The notes under the pieces are model-generated. The model worked only from the letters and a program-made list of their open reading frames with translations. It was not told where the DNA came from and made no database searches. The translations under genes and the position numbers were made by a program. Source: Ensifer sp. PDNC004 (GTDB lineage: Bacteria; Pseudomonadota; Alphaproteobacteria; Rhizobiales; Rhizobiaceae). From it: a stretch of 64,000 bases of DNA. Positions 47,435 through 56,934 of this stretch are shown piece after piece. The stretch lies in the NCBI RefSeq assembly GCF_016919405.1, contig NZ_CP070353.1, forward strand, positions 2,542,001-2,606,000, written 5' to 3'. Position 1 is the first letter of the stretch. Every line of letters begins with the position of its first letter.

Positions 47435-48553
47435 ATGCGCATTACTCTCGAGCGATCCAACCTCCTGAAATCGCTGAACCACGTGCACCGCGTGGTGGAG
47501 CGGCGAAACACGATCCCGATCCTCTCGAACGTGCTCCTGCGTTCCGACGGCGCCAGCCTCGAAATGAAGGCGACCGACCTCGACCTCGAAATCACCGAGG
47601 CGACGCCGGCGCAGGTGGAACAGGCGGGCGCGACCACCGTGCCGGCACACCTGCTCTATGACATCGTGCGCAAGCTGCCCGACGGTTCGGAAGTGCTGCT
47701 TGCCACCAACGCCGAAGGCACGGCGATGACCGTCGCCTCGGGCCGCTCCAAGTTCTCGCTGCAGTGCCTGCCGCAATCCGACTTCCCGGACCTGACCGCC
47801 GGCAGTTTCTCGCATTCGTTCCGCCTCAAGGCGACCGACCTCAAGATGTTGATCGATCGCACCCAGTTCGCGATCTCGACCGAGGAAACCCGCTACTATC
47901 TCAACGGCATCTTCGTCCACACGGTCGAAAGCAAGGGTGAACTGAAGCTGCGCGCCGTCGCAACCGACGGCCACCGTCTGGCGCGCGCCGACGTCGAAGC
48001 GCCGTCCGGCTCCGAAGGCATGCCGGGCATCATCATCCCGCGCAAGACCGTCAGCGAATTGCAGAAGCTGCTCGACAACCCGGATCTCGTCGTCACCGTC
48101 GAAGTCTCCGACGCCAAGATCCGCCTGACAATGGGCTCGATCGTCATGACCTCGAAGCTGATCGACGGCACCTTCCCCGACTACCAGCGCGTCATCCCGG
48201 CCAACAACGACAAGGAACTGCGCGTCGATTGCCAGTCCTTCGCCCAGGCCGTCGACCGCGTATCGACGATCTCGTCCGAGCGTGGCCGCGCCGTCAAGCT
48301 GGCGCTGAACGAAGGCCAGATGACGCTGACGGTCAACAATCCGGATTCCGGCAGTGCTACGGAAGAACTGCCCGTCGGCTACGACCACGATCCGCTCGAA
48401 ATCGGCTTCAACGCCAAGTACCTGCTCGACATTACGTCGCAACTGACCGGCACCGATGCGATCTTCATGCTGGCAGACCCGGGCTCGCCGACGCTCGTCC
48501 GTGATCTGGCCGCTGAAGATGCGCTCTATGTGCTCATGCCGATGCGCGTGTAG
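47435..48553 (+). CDS. dnaN: DNA polymerase III beta subunit (sliding clamp)
   Basis: A 372-residue processivity clamp with three repeated domains. It begins MRITLERSNLLKSLNHVHRV, contains GRSKFSLQCLPQSDFP and TDGHRLARADVEAPS, and ends in the conserved YVLMPMRV. Length is normal. It is not next to dnaA, as usual in rhizobia. The start follows GGCATCCC, a weak Shine-Dalgarno. Confidence 0.98.
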   Translation: MRITLERSNLLKSLNHVHRVVERRNTIPILSNVLLRSDGASLEMKATDLDLEITEATPAQVEQAGATTVPAHLLYDIVRKLPDGSEVLLATNAEGTAMTVASGRSKFSLQCLPQSDFPDLTAGSFSHSFRLKATDLKMLIDRTQFAISTEETRYYLNGIFVHTVESKGELKLRAVATDGHRLARADVEAPSGSEGMPGIIIPRKTVSELQKLLDNPDLVVTVEVSDAKIRLTMGSIVMTSKLIDGTFPDYQRVIPANNDKELRVDCQSFAQAVDRVSTISSERGRAVKLALNEGQMTLTVNNPDSGSATEELPVGYDHDPLEIGFNAKYLLDITSQLTGTDAIFMLADPGSPTLVRDLAAEDALYVLMPMRV

Positions 48554-48579
48554 CCGGGCCTGACGCGGCACGAATTGCC

Positions 48580-48611
48580 AACCCGTCGCGCCCGCGCGTG
48601 GCGGGTTTTTT
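48580..48611 (+). terminator. Intrinsic terminator of dnaN
   Basis: AACCCG (48580-48585) pairs with CGGGTT (48602-48607), with an inner CGCG/CGCG pairing, and a T run follows to 48611. It lies 26 nt after the dnaN stop. Confidence 0.7.
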
Positions 48612-48790
48612 GTTGGCCGCGGCATTTGCGGGCTGTTGATAAGCGAACGCTTTCAGGCGCAGACAGACTTGTTTTTGCCGCAGATGGGGACACATTATGT
48701 TGACGCCGCCGCCACCGGCTCGAATCACCGGGTGGGGAATTTTGCGCGGACGGCCTGTGCGAGGAGAGGACAGCGGTTTTGAGGGGTTCA

Positions 48791-49393
48791 ATGAATTTGC
48801 GCGTGAAGGTGAAGGAACGGCTCGGACGGAAGTTCGACGAGGAGATTCGCTTTTTCAAGGGATGGATGAGTAACGCCAAGGCCGTCGGCGCGATCCTGCC
48901 GACCTCCTCCGTCACCGCGCGCCGAATGGCGAGCGTCATCAACCCGGCCTCGGGCCTTCCGGTTCTTGAGCTCGGCCCCGGCACTGGCGTCATCACCAAG
49001 GCGATCCTGGAACGTGGCCTTGAGCCGTCCAATCTCGTGTCGATCGAGTATTCGACCGATTTCTACAATCAGCTCAAGACCAACTTCAACGGCGTCAACT
49101 TCATCAACGGCGATGCTTTCGATCTGGAGCATACCCTTGGCGAACTCAATGGCCAGACCTTCGACAGCGTCGTCTCCGCCGTTCCGCTTCTGAACTTCCC
49201 GATGCACCGGCGCGTCGAACTGATCGACGATCTGTTGTCGCGCATTCCGGTCGGCCGGCCGGTCGTGCAGATTTCCTACGGACCTTTGTCGCCCGTCGTT
49301 GCCATGCCGGACCGCTACAGCATCCAGCATCTCGACTTCGTCGTGCGCAACATTCCGCCGGCGCAGCTCTGGGTCTATCGCCGGGCGCACTGA
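48791..49393 (+). CDS. pmtA: Phospholipid N-methyltransferase PmtA
   Basis: A 200-residue soluble SAM methyltransferase that makes phosphatidylcholine from phosphatidylethanolamine, of the short rhizobial type. It begins MNLRVKVKERLGRKFDEEIR and has the SAM motif VLELGPGTGVITKAIL near residue 58. Start at ATG 48791 is set by GAGGGG 5 nt upstream; an in-frame TTG four codons earlier is unlikely. Phosphatidylcholine is typical of rhizobial membranes and matters for plant symbiosis or virulence. Confidence 0.93.
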   Translation: MNLRVKVKERLGRKFDEEIRFFKGWMSNAKAVGAILPTSSVTARRMASVINPASGLPVLELGPGTGVITKAILERGLEPSNLVSIEYSTDFYNQLKTNFNGVNFINGDAFDLEHTLGELNGQTFDSVVSAVPLLNFPMHRRVELIDDLLSRIPVGRPVVQISYGPLSPVVAMPDRYSIQHLDFVVRNIPPAQLWVYRRAH

Positions 49394-49397
49394 CGGG

Positions 49398-49985
49398 ATG
49401 TTCGGCATCTACGTCACCCATCCGCAGGTCCAGATCGATCCTGATGTGCCCGTCCCGCAATGGGGACTTTCCACTGTTGGCCGCGAACGCGCGGTCATCA
49501 CCGCCCGATTGCCCTGGGTGCGTTCGCTCGGACGGATCGTTTCGAGCGACGAAACCAAGGCGATCGAGACCGCACAACTGATGGCCGATGCGGCCGGCGT
49601 GACGGTCGAGGTCCATCACGACATGGGCGAGAACGATCGGTCGGCCACCGGCTTCCTGCCGCCGCCGGAATTCGAGAAGGCGGCCGACTGGTTCTTCGCC
49701 AATCCCACCGAGAGCTTCAAGGGCTGGGAGCGCGCGATCGACGCCCAGGCCCGCATCTCGAATGCGGTCTTTCGGATCCTCGGCGATCACGACCCGAAGA
49801 TCCCGATCGCCTTCGTGGGCCATGGCGGCGTCGGCACGCTTCTGAAATGCCGGCTCACCGGCGCGCCGATCTCGCGCGCCGCCGACCAGAAGGGTGGCGG
49901 CGGCGGCAATGTCTTTGCTTTCCGCCTTGCGGATCGAGCCGTCGCATGCGACTGGACCCCGATGGAACACTGGCAGGGGATTTAG
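49398..49985 (+). CDS. Histidine-phosphatase-fold protein with altered RHG motif
   Basis: A 195-residue phosphoglycerate-mutase-like protein. The usual start LxRHGET is replaced by YVTHPQVQ (residues 5-12), keeping the histidine (His8) but losing the Arg and Gly of RHG. The second active-site histidine is in FVGHGGVGTLLK near residue 140, and SSDETKAIETAQLM near 50 is standard. It begins 4 nt after the pmtA stop and ends 3 nt before pyrF. Activity is uncertain; similar rhizobial homologues probably exist. Confidence 0.8.
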   Translation: MFGIYVTHPQVQIDPDVPVPQWGLSTVGRERAVITARLPWVRSLGRIVSSDETKAIETAQLMADAAGVTVEVHHDMGENDRSATGFLPPPEFEKAADWFFANPTESFKGWERAIDAQARISNAVFRILGDHDPKIPIAFVGHGGVGTLLKCRLTGAPISRAADQKGGGGGNVFAFRLADRAVACDWTPMEHWQGI

Positions 49986-49988
49986 ACG

Positions 49989-50693
49989 ATGACCGAAACC
50001 GCGCGCGACAGACTGATCGTTGGCCTCGACCTTCCGACGATTGCGGATGCCGAGAAGATCGTGTCGACGCTCGGAAACGACGTCTCCTTCTACAAGATCG
50101 GCTACCAGCTGGTCTTTGCCGGCGGCCTGGAATTCGCGCGCGACCTGGCCAAGAGCGGCAAGAAGGTCTTCCTCGACATGAAGCTGCTCGACATCGACAA
50201 CACTGTGGCCAAGGGCGTCGAGAACATCACCAAGATGGGCATGTCGATGCTGACCCTGCACGCCTATCCGAAGGCGATGAAGGCGGCAGTCGAGGCCGCG
50301 AAGGGCTCCGATCTCTGCCTGCTCGGCGTCACCGTGCTCACCTCGATGGACGAGCAGGACGTGATCGATGCCGGCTATGAATACGATCCCCACACGCTGG
50401 TGCTGCGCCGGGCCGAACAGGCGCGCACCGCCGGCATGGGCGGCATCGTCTGCTCGGCGGAAGAATCTTCGGCCGTGCGCAAGATCATCGGCCCCAACAT
50501 GGCGCTCGTCACTCCCGGCATCCGCCCGGCCGGCGCGGACAAGGGCGACCAGAAGCGGGTGATGACGCCCTCCGAGGCGCTCAAGGCCGGATCCAGCCAT
50601 CTCGTCGTCGCGCGCCCAATCGTCGCAGCCGCCGAGCCGCTTGCCGCTGCCCGCGCCATCCTTGCCGAAATGAACGGCGCGCTTGCCCGCTGA
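49989..50693 (+). CDS. pyrF: Orotidine 5'-phosphate decarboxylase
   Basis: A 234-residue TIM-barrel enzyme of pyrimidine synthesis. [18 protein letters not shown] begins it, and the catalytic segment [20 protein letters not shown] near residue 60 matches the DxKxxDI motif, with LD in place of [22 protein letters not shown] is the phosphate-binding end. It is tightly packed behind the histidine-phosphatase-like gene (3 nt). Confidence 0.95.
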   Translation: MTETARDRLIVGLDLPTIADAEKIVSTLGNDVSFYKIGYQLVFAGGLEFARDLAKSGKKVFLDMKLLDIDNTVAKGVENITKMGMSMLTLHAYPKAMKAAVEAAKGSDLCLLGVTVLTSMDEQDVIDAGYEYDPHTLVLRRAEQARTAGMGGIVCSAEESSAVRKIIGPNMALVTPGIRPAGADKGDQKRVMTPSEALKAGSSHLVVARPIVAAAEPLAAARAILAEMNGALAR

Positions 50694-50808
50694 TGCCGGG
50701 CGGTACCCCTCGGACCCGCGCGGCCGGCCGATCCGCTTGACCTCGGCCCAAATTTGCCGGAAGTAACACTCCCGTCAGCCTTTCGTGCTGCAAGACGAGG
50801 AGCTCAGT

Positions 50809-51096
50809 ATGGCCAAGGGATACTGGATCGCACGGGTCGATGTCCGCGACCCCGAGCGCTACAAGGACTATGTGGCGGCCGCAAAGCCGGCCTTCGAGAA
50901 GTACGGCGCCAATTTTCTGGCACGCGGCGGTGTGCATCACCGGCTGGAAGGTGGCGTTCGCGCCCGCAACGTGGTTATCGAATTTCCATCTCTGCAGGCG
51001 GCGATCGACTGTTATAACTCGCCCGAGTACCAGATTGCCGCTGCGATCCGCCAGGAAGTCGCCGACGCCGAGATGGTGGTCGTCGAAGGGATCTGA
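50809..51096 (+). CDS. DUF1330-family protein
   Basis: A 95-residue ferredoxin-like small protein beginning MAKGYWIARVDVRDPERYKD. It retains the DUF1330 pattern with FLARGGVHHRLEGGVRARN and VVIEFPSLQAAIDCY. Function unknown; it may be a small dimeric enzyme or binding protein. GAGGAG lies 7 nt before ATG 50809. Confidence 0.85.
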   Translation: MAKGYWIARVDVRDPERYKDYVAAAKPAFEKYGANFLARGGVHHRLEGGVRARNVVIEFPSLQAAIDCYNSPEYQIAAAIRQEVADAEMVVVEGI

Positions 51097-51217
51097 TCCC
51101 CACCGCCTCTAACCTTCAGCGGGCTCTGCACGCAGGCGTCGATTGGCCTTCACCTCTCGCGGCTGTTGGGCTATGTAGCAATCAATTCTTTCCTATCCGA
51201 TCAGGAGTGCACATCCC

Positions 51218-52198
51218 ATGACCTTGTCCAACCTTCCGCCGCTGGTGACGATTTTCGGCGGATCCGGGTTCGTCGGCCGTCATGTGGTGCGCGCGCTCGC
51301 CAAGCGTGGCTATCGCATCCGCGTCGCCGTTCGCCGTCCGGATCTTGCCGGCCATCTCCAGCCGCTCGGCAATGTCGGCCAGATCTCCTTCGTCCAGGCG
51401 AACCTGCGTTACCGTAAGTCGGTCGACCGCGCCGTCGAAGGCTCCGATCACGTCATCAACTGCGTCGGCGTGCTGTTCGAAAGCGGCCGCAACACCTTCG
51501 ATGCCGTCCAGGATTTCGGCGCCCGTGCGGTGGCTGAAGCCGCCCGCAGCGTCGGCGCCACGCTGACCCACATCTCCGCCATCGGCGCCGACGCATCGTC
51601 CGCCTCGAACTACGCCCGCAGCAAGGGCCGCGCCGAGGCTGCGATCCTGGAAACGAAGCCCGACGCGATCATCCTGCGTCCGTCGGTCGTCTTCGGTCCC
51701 GAGGACGGCTTCTTCAACAAGTTTGCCAACATGGCCCGCTTCTCGCCGGCCCTGCCGTTGATCGGTGGCGGCGAGACGAAGTTCCAGCCCGTCTACGTGA
51801 CCGATGTCGCCGAAGCCGTTGCTCGCGCCGTCGACGGCAAGATCGCCAAGGGCAAGATCTACGAACTCGGCGGCCCGGACGTCTTGAGTTTTCGCGACTG
51901 TCTCGAGATCATGCTCAACACGATCGACCGCAAGCGCGCACTCGTCTCGCTGCCCTTCGGCGTTGCGTCCCTGATCGGCAGCGTTTCGTCGCTGATCCCC
52001 TTCGTCACGCCGCCGCTTACCGCCGACCAGGTGGTGTTGCTGAAATCCGACAATGTCGTCTCGGCAAAGGCCGTTTCGGAAGGCCGCACGCTTTCGGGCA
52101 TCGGCATCGACCCAACGATGCTGGAACCGATCCTGCCGACCTACCTCGTGCGCTACCGCCCACAGGGCCAGTACACCCGCAGCGGCCGCGCCGCCTGA
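51218..52198 (+). CDS. NDUFA9-like NAD(P)-binding SDR
   Basis: A 326-residue extended SDR. GGSGFVGRHVVRALAKRGY near residue 14 is the nucleotide motif, and YARSKGRAEAAI near 131 carries the YxxxK pair. Together with RPSVVFGPEDGFFNKFA this matches the alphaproteobacterial homologue of complex I accessory subunit NDUFA9. It is not in a nuo cluster here, so a role in respiratory complex I assembly is inferred from the family. A terminator follows. Confidence 0.9.
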   Translation: MTLSNLPPLVTIFGGSGFVGRHVVRALAKRGYRIRVAVRRPDLAGHLQPLGNVGQISFVQANLRYRKSVDRAVEGSDHVINCVGVLFESGRNTFDAVQDFGARAVAEAARSVGATLTHISAIGADASSASNYARSKGRAEAAILETKPDAIILRPSVVFGPEDGFFNKFANMARFSPALPLIGGGETKFQPVYVTDVAEAVARAVDGKIAKGKIYELGGPDVLSFRDCLEIMLNTIDRKRALVSLPFGVASLIGSVSSLIPFVTPPLTADQVVLLKSDNVVSAKAVSEGRTLSGIGIDPTMLEPILPTYLVRYRPQGQYTRSGRAA

Positions 52199-52223
52199 TC
52201 GGCAGCGACCCAGCGATTTTTTG

Positions 52224-52254
52224 AACGGCCGTCGGAACCTCCGGCGGCCGTTTT
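52224..52254 (+). terminator. Intrinsic terminator
   Basis: A 12-bp stem (one T-G pair), AACGGCCGTCGG (52224-52235) with CCGGCGGCCGTT (52241-52252), has a 5-nt loop and runs into TTTT. It ends the NDUFA9-like transcript. Confidence 0.85.
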
Positions 52255-52437
52255 CTGTTGTATTGCGGTAACAGCGTTGCAGTTCTGCCGCACTGGCAAA
52301 AGCGATTGGCATTTACCGCAAATTCAACATGTCCTGATATTGATCATGTCATATCCACCAACTAAACACCGCCTCGCGCCCCCGATCCCAAGGCATGACG
52401 GCGGGCGGCGGCATCAATCTCGAAAGGCATAGCGTCC

Positions 52438-52599
52438 ATGGGCAAGTCGATCGCAATCTTTTTTGCGTGTGCGGCACTGATCATTCTGGCTGGCTCGTTC
52501 ATGGCGCCGAACACGGTCGCCAGCAGCGGCAAGGATTGCGCACCGGCCTATGGCGTCGATCCGTGCACCACGGCATCGATCGACCTTTCCGGCCACTAA
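52438..52599 (+). CDS. 53-residue putative secreted/lipid-associated peptide
   Basis: A short gene reading MGKSIAIFFACAALIILA, then GSFMAPNTVASSGKDCAPA, YGVDPCTTASIDLSGH. The hydrophobic N-terminus is a signal peptide (cleavage probably near TVAS) or a TM anchor; the mature part has two cysteines that could pair. GAAAGG lies 13 nt upstream, a weak Shine-Dalgarno. It is bounded by a terminator on each side, which supports a real single-gene unit. I do not recognise it. Confidence 0.6.
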   Translation: MGKSIAIFFACAALIILAGSFMAPNTVASSGKDCAPAYGVDPCTTASIDLSGH

Positions 52600-52646
52600 G
52601 GGCCGGCGCCTCGACAAGGCATCAAAAGTTATTGGCGGGGGCCAGT

Positions 52647-52689
52647 AGCCGCGTGCGTTTCACCATGAGACGCACGCGGCTTTGTTTTT
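52647..52689 (+). terminator. Intrinsic terminator of the 53-residue gene
   Basis: A 12-bp stem, AGCCGCGTGCGT (52647-52658) with ACGCACGCGGCT (52670-52681), has an 11-nt loop and is followed by TTTGTTTTT. It lies 47 nt after the peptide stop codon. Confidence 0.85.
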
Positions 52690-52712
52690 AGGGCCTGACA
52701 ACAGGTCAAAGA

Positions 52713-52739
52713 AAAAGGCGCGTCCAGGACGCGCCTTTT
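52713..52739 (-). terminator. Intrinsic terminator of uppP
   Basis: A 12- to 13-bp stem, AAAAGGCGCGTCC (52713-52725) with GGACGCGCCTTTT (52727-52739), with T runs on both strands. Read on the minus strand, it ends uppP 25 nt after its stop; it can also stop plus-strand transcription. Confidence 0.85.
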
Positions 52740-52764
52740 GTCATTCTGAGATCGTCGGTTCTGC

Positions 52765-53571
52765 TCAGCCGACCAGCCAGAGACCGATGAGCCCAGCGGT
52801 ACCAACGATAATGCGCCAGATGGCAAACGGCGTGAAGCCGCGCCGCGAAACGAAGTCGAGCAGCGAGCGCACGACGAAGATGCCGGCGACGAAGGCCGCG
52901 ATGAAACCGACGGCAATCAGGGTGAAATCGTCGAAGGACAGTGCGTCGCGGTTCTTGTAGAGGTCCAGCGTGAAGGCGCCGAGCATGGTCGGCATCGCCA
53001 GGAAGAACGAGAACTCGGCGGCCGAGCGCTTGTCGGTGCCCATCAGCAGCGCACCGGCGATCGTTGCGCCCGAACGGGACGTGCCGGGGATCATCGCCAG
53101 GCACTGGAACAGGCCGATCTTCAGCGCCAGCGACGGCGGATAGTCCATCACGTCGGTATAGCGCGGCTTCAGCGGCATTTGGTCGATCGCATAGAGGATG
53201 ACGCCACCGACGATCAGCACGACGCAGATAAGGACAGGCGTCTCGAACAGCACCGTCTTGATGAAATCATGGGCGATGGCGCCGATGATGGCCGCCGGCA
53301 GGAAAGCGAGCAGCACTGACACGACGAAGCGGCGCGCCTTGATGCTTGTCGGCAGCGCCAGCGCGATCGACAGAAGCTTCTGGAAATAGACGAGCAGGAT
53401 CGCCAAAATGGCGCCAAGCTGGATGAGAACGGCGAAGGTGTTGCCCGGCGACTTGAAGCCGAGAAAGTGGCCGGCGAGAAGAACATGCGCCGTCGACGAG
53501 ACAGGGATAAACTCCGTCAGGCCCTCGATGAGCCCGAGGACGAGCGCGCTGATGATCGATTGATCCGCCAT
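52765..53571 (-). CDS. uppP: Undecaprenyl-diphosphatase
   Basis: A 268-residue BacA-type membrane phosphatase that recycles undecaprenyl pyrophosphate for peptidoglycan synthesis. The family motifs [17 protein letters not shown] (near 16) and [10 protein letters not shown] (near 165) are intact. ATG at 53571 gives the usual start [17 protein letters not shown]; the Shine-Dalgarno is weak. It is divergent from fzlA, with 162 nt between starts. Confidence 0.95.
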   Translation of the reverse strand: MADQSIISALVLGLIEGLTEFIPVSSTAHVLLAGHFLGFKSPGNTFAVLIQLGAILAILLVYFQKLLSIALALPTSIKARRFVVSVLLAFLPAAIIGAIAHDFIKTVLFETPVLICVVLIVGGVILYAIDQMPLKPRYTDVMDYPPSLALKIGLFQCLAMIPGTSRSGATIAGALLMGTDKRSAAEFSFFLAMPTMLGAFTLDLYKNRDALSFDDFTLIAVGFIAAFVAGIFVVRSLLDFVSRRGFTPFAIWRIIVGTAGLIGLWLVG

Positions 53572-53733
53572 ATATGAGATTTTCCTGACAAGTTTTGAAG
53601 TGGGGGGAAAAGGCTGATTCGCTTGTGTTTGCCACCACAAATTTCTATAGCTCTTTCTTATGAGCCGTGGCCAGACGCTTGCGCCGCCACGCTGATGCCC
53701 CCAGCAAAAAGCCTCTGAGAAACCAGATCATCG

Positions 53734-54426
53734 ATGCCGACACTGTATCATCACCCAATGTCCTCCGCCTCACGGTTCGTTCGCCTGATCCTTTCGGAAT
53801 ACGGCTATCAGACGGAACTGACCGATGAGCAGCCCTGGGAAAATCGGCGCGACTTCCTGGCGTTGAACCCGGCCGGCACGCTACCGGTCTATGTTGACGA
53901 TAGTATGAGGGCTCTCTGTGGGGCCACGATCATCTCGGAATATCTCGACGAGACGAACGGCATCATGAAGCGGGATCGCCGGCTGCTCGCGGAAGATCCG
54001 TTCCAGCGCGCCGAGATCCGCCGGCTGGTCGAGTGGTTCCTGCAGAAGATGGAAGCCGATGTGACCCGGCCGCTGGTGCGCGAGCGTATCTTCAAGCTGC
54101 AGATGACGCCGGACCAGGGCGGCGGCGCGCCCGACAGCAAGATCCTGCGCACGTCCCGCGCCAACATCCGCCAGCACATGAAATACCTCTCGTGGCTCGC
54201 GGGCACGCGCACCTGGCTTGCCGGCGACCGCATTTCCTATGCGGATCTCGCCGCGGCCGCGACCGTGTCCGTGCTCGACTATCTTGGAGAAATCGACTGG
54301 TCGGACGCTCCGAGCGCCAAGGAATGGTACCAGCGGCTGAAGTCCCGCCCCTCGTTCCGCCCGCTGCTTGCCGAACGCGTGCGCGGCGTGACCCCCGTTC
54401 CGCACTATGCGGATCTCGACTTCTGA
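53734..54426 (+). CDS. fzlA: GST-fold FtsZ-binding protein FzlA-like
   Basis: A 230-residue GST-fold protein. The thioredoxin-like N-domain ([20 protein letters not shown]) and helical C-domain are present. Length, the alphaproteobacterial context beside uppP and queG, and the conserved C-terminal tail ending HYADLDF fit FzlA, which binds and curves FtsZ filaments in division. An ordinary GST is the alternative. It ends 10 nt before queG. Confidence 0.75.
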   Translation: MPTLYHHPMSSASRFVRLILSEYGYQTELTDEQPWENRRDFLALNPAGTLPVYVDDSMRALCGATIISEYLDETNGIMKRDRRLLAEDPFQRAEIRRLVEWFLQKMEADVTRPLVRERIFKLQMTPDQGGGAPDSKILRTSRANIRQHMKYLSWLAGTRTWLAGDRISYADLAAAATVSVLDYLGEIDWSDAPSAKEWYQRLKSRPSFRPLLAERVRGVTPVPHYADLDF

Positions 54427-54436
54427 GGCGAACAGC

Positions 54437-55609
54437 GTGCCCGGCATCGATGCCAAGGCAGACAGTGAGGAACGGCGCCGGCTGAAGCTGACGGCGTTCC
54501 TGAAGGCTGAAGCGGCAGACAAGGGCTTCGATCTCTGTCGCATCACCCGGCCCGATGCCATTCCGCAAGCCCCAAGCCGGCTCAGGGATTTCCTCGACGA
54601 ACGTTTTCACGGCACGATGGACTGGCTCGAGGAGACGGCCGAGCGCCGTTCCGATCCGCGCACGCTCTGGAGCGAGGTGCGCTCCGTCGTGATGTTCGCG
54701 ATGAACTACGGGCCGGAACACGATCCGCGCGGCATCCTGGAGCAGACCGATCGCGGCGCGATCTCGGTCTATGCCCAGAACCGCGACTATCACGACATCA
54801 TCAAGGGCAAGCTGAAGGAAGTCGCGACCCGCTTTGCCGCCCGCGCCGGCGAGGATGTGAAAGTCTTCGTCGATACCGCCCCTGTCATGGAAAAGCCGCT
54901 CGCCGAAAAGGCCGGCCTTGGCTGGCAGGGCAAGCACACCAATCTCGTCAGCCGCGAATACGGTTCGTGGCTGTTTCTCGGCAGCCTGTTCACCACGGCC
55001 GACCTTGCGTTCGACGAGGCCGAGCGCGACCACTGCGGTTCCTGCCGCGCCTGCCTCGACGCCTGTCCGACCGATGCCTTCCCGGCGCCCTACCGGATCG
55101 ACGCGCGCCGTTGCATCTCTTACCTGACGATCGAGCACAAGGGGCCGATCGATCCTGAATTCCGGCCGCTGATCGGCAACCGCATCTATGGCTGCGACGA
55201 CTGTCTTGCCGCCTGCCCCTGGAACAAGTTCGCGCAGGCGGCCTCGGAAATGAAGCTCCGAGCACGCGACGACCTGAAGGCGCCGTCGCTCGAAACCCTG
55301 CTTGACCTCGACGACCCGAGCTTCCGCAGCCTGTTCTCAGGCTCGCCGGTCAAGCGCATCGGTCGCGACCGCTTCGTGCGGAACGTGCTGATCGCCGCTG
55401 GCAACTCCGGCAGTGAGGCGCTGGTGCCCGCAGTCAAGGCGCGCGTCAACGACGCCTCTGCCGTGGTGCGGGCGATGGCGGTCTGGGCGCTGTCACGATT
55501 GGTCGCGCCTGCGGCGCTTGCGGAATTCGCCGAACAATGCGAGCCAGAGACGGACGAAGACGTCCTCAACGAATGGCAGATCGCGGGAGTGAGCCGATGC
55601 ATGTCCTGA
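54437..55609 (+). CDS. queG: Epoxyqueuosine reductase
   Basis: A 390-residue cobalamin and iron-sulfur enzyme for the last step of tRNA queuosine synthesis. Two 4Fe-4S clusters: [16 protein letters not shown] and [19 protein letters not shown]-like repeat tail ([20 protein letters not shown]) binds tRNA. GTG at 54437 follows GAGGCGAACAGC and avoids a 20-nt overlap with fzlA that ATG 54407 would create. It overlaps the next gene by 13 nt. Confidence 0.95.
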   Translation: MPGIDAKADSEERRRLKLTAFLKAEAADKGFDLCRITRPDAIPQAPSRLRDFLDERFHGTMDWLEETAERRSDPRTLWSEVRSVVMFAMNYGPEHDPRGILEQTDRGAISVYAQNRDYHDIIKGKLKEVATRFAARAGEDVKVFVDTAPVMEKPLAEKAGLGWQGKHTNLVSREYGSWLFLGSLFTTADLAFDEAERDHCGSCRACLDACPTDAFPAPYRIDARRCISYLTIEHKGPIDPEFRPLIGNRIYGCDDCLAACPWNKFAQAASEMKLRARDDLKAPSLETLLDLDDPSFRSLFSGSPVKRIGRDRFVRNVLIAAGNSGSEALVPAVKARVNDASAVVRAMAVWALSRLVAPAALAEFAEQCEPETDEDVLNEWQIAGVSRCMS

Positions 55610-56472
55610 TCCTTGGCGCCGGCTACTCCGGTACGGCAATCGCAAAAGCGATGGCCCTGACGGCCACAAGTGTCATCGGCACCACCCGGACCGAGGAGAA
55701 GGCGGCAAAGCTCGAAAGGTCCGGCATCCGCCCGGTCCTCTTCGACGGCGAGACGATCGCTGACGAACTGGCCACCGCCCTTGGCAAGGCAACCCATTTG
55801 ATCCAGTCGATCGCGCCCGGTCGCGACGGCGATCCCATGTTCCGCGCCACGAGCCCGGACCTCGCGCAGATCGCGCCGAACCTCAAATGGATCGGCTACC
55901 TCTCGACGGTCGGCGTGTATGGCGACCACGGCGGAGAATGGGTCACCGAGGACATGCTGCGCAAACCGGTCTCGGCCCGCTCTGTCGAGCGGGTGGAGGC
56001 GGAGGACGCCTGGATCGCCTTCGGCAAGAAGCAGGATATTCCCGTCGCGGTGCTGAGGCTCTCCGGCATCTACGGCCCCGGACGCAACGCCTTCTGCAAT
56101 CTCGAAAACGGCACGGCACGGCGGCTGGTCAAGCCCGGCCAGGTGTTCAATCGCATCCGCGTCGAGGATATCGGCGCCGCGGCGCTGTTCCTCGCCAACA
56201 CTGGCACCGGCGGTGTCTTCAACATCACCGACAACGAGCCGGCGCCGCCGCAGGACGTGGTCGCGGAAGCCGCCCGGCTGATGGGTGTCGAGCCGCCGCC
56301 GGAAACGCCCTTCGAGCAAGCCGAACTGTCACCCATGGCCCGCACCTTCTATGGCGAAAACAAACGGGTTTCGAACGCCCGCATGCGCGAAACCGGTTTT
56401 GAATTCGCGTTTCCGGATTATCGCGTCTCGCTTGCACAGCTCTGGCAGTCGGGCGCTTGGCGCGGACAGTGA
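55597..56472 (+). CDS. NAD-dependent epimerase/dehydratase-like SDR
   Basis: A 291-residue extended-SDR-like protein. The nucleotide motif is [16 protein letters not shown] near residue 5, [18 protein letters not shown] near 105 is the Ser/Tyr active-site region, and [12 protein letters not shown] near 150 is family typical. ATG at 55597 overlaps the queG end by 13 nt, so they are coupled. Substrate unknown. Confidence 0.85.
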   Translation: MHVLILGAGYSGTAIAKAMALTATSVIGTTRTEEKAAKLERSGIRPVLFDGETIADELATALGKATHLIQSIAPGRDGDPMFRATSPDLAQIAPNLKWIGYLSTVGVYGDHGGEWVTEDMLRKPVSARSVERVEAEDAWIAFGKKQDIPVAVLRLSGIYGPGRNAFCNLENGTARRLVKPGQVFNRIRVEDIGAAALFLANTGTGGVFNITDNEPAPPQDVVAEAARLMGVEPPPETPFEQAELSPMARTFYGENKRVSNARMRETGFEFAFPDYRVSLAQLWQSGAWRGQ

Positions 56473-56934
56473 AACGAAATATGGCGCGCGCCAGATAGCA
56501 TAACCCGTAATGCTTATAGAACGTCGACAGTCAGTCCGTCAGTAATGGTCAGGGCTGGGCGAGCGCAATTGTGACATTCTTTGGATATTCGTTCGATACT
56601 TGGCTAATTTCACACAACCTGTGCGCTAGTAACGAATTTTCGACCATCCGGATTCCGGACAATTGGTCCAATTCGAAATTTTTAATGTTTTTTTTCGTTT
56701 ACCGGCGAGTTCGGCCCGCGTGCGGAAGTTGGCGAGCGCTCAACCCCTGATTCCAAAGAACTTCCAGCGCAGGCTTAAACTATTTCAAACAATCTTCGTT
56801 TTTGAAATTTCGTCATTTTTTTAATAAATCCTAATAGAGCGTAAATGGTTGAAGCACGTTTTTGCCATTTTTCGCCCCAATTAGCGGTTCCCAGAAGTTC
56901 TTAACCAAGTGTTTTGACCGAGGGGATCGCCAGT
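56473..56934. promoter_or_regulatory. AT-rich intergenic region before the RlpA-like gene
   Basis: A 462-nt stretch, notably AT-rich against the window, with long T runs and no convincing gene. It holds two GATTC sites for CcrM-type methylation (56651-56655 and 56749-56753), an inverted repeat ATTTCAAA (56782-56789) with TTTGAAAT (56801-56808), and two CtrA-like boxes: TTAA-N7-TAAT (56821-56835) and TTAA-N7-TTTT (56901-56915). Cell-cycle control of the downstream gene is a reasonable guess, not shown. Confidence 0.5.
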
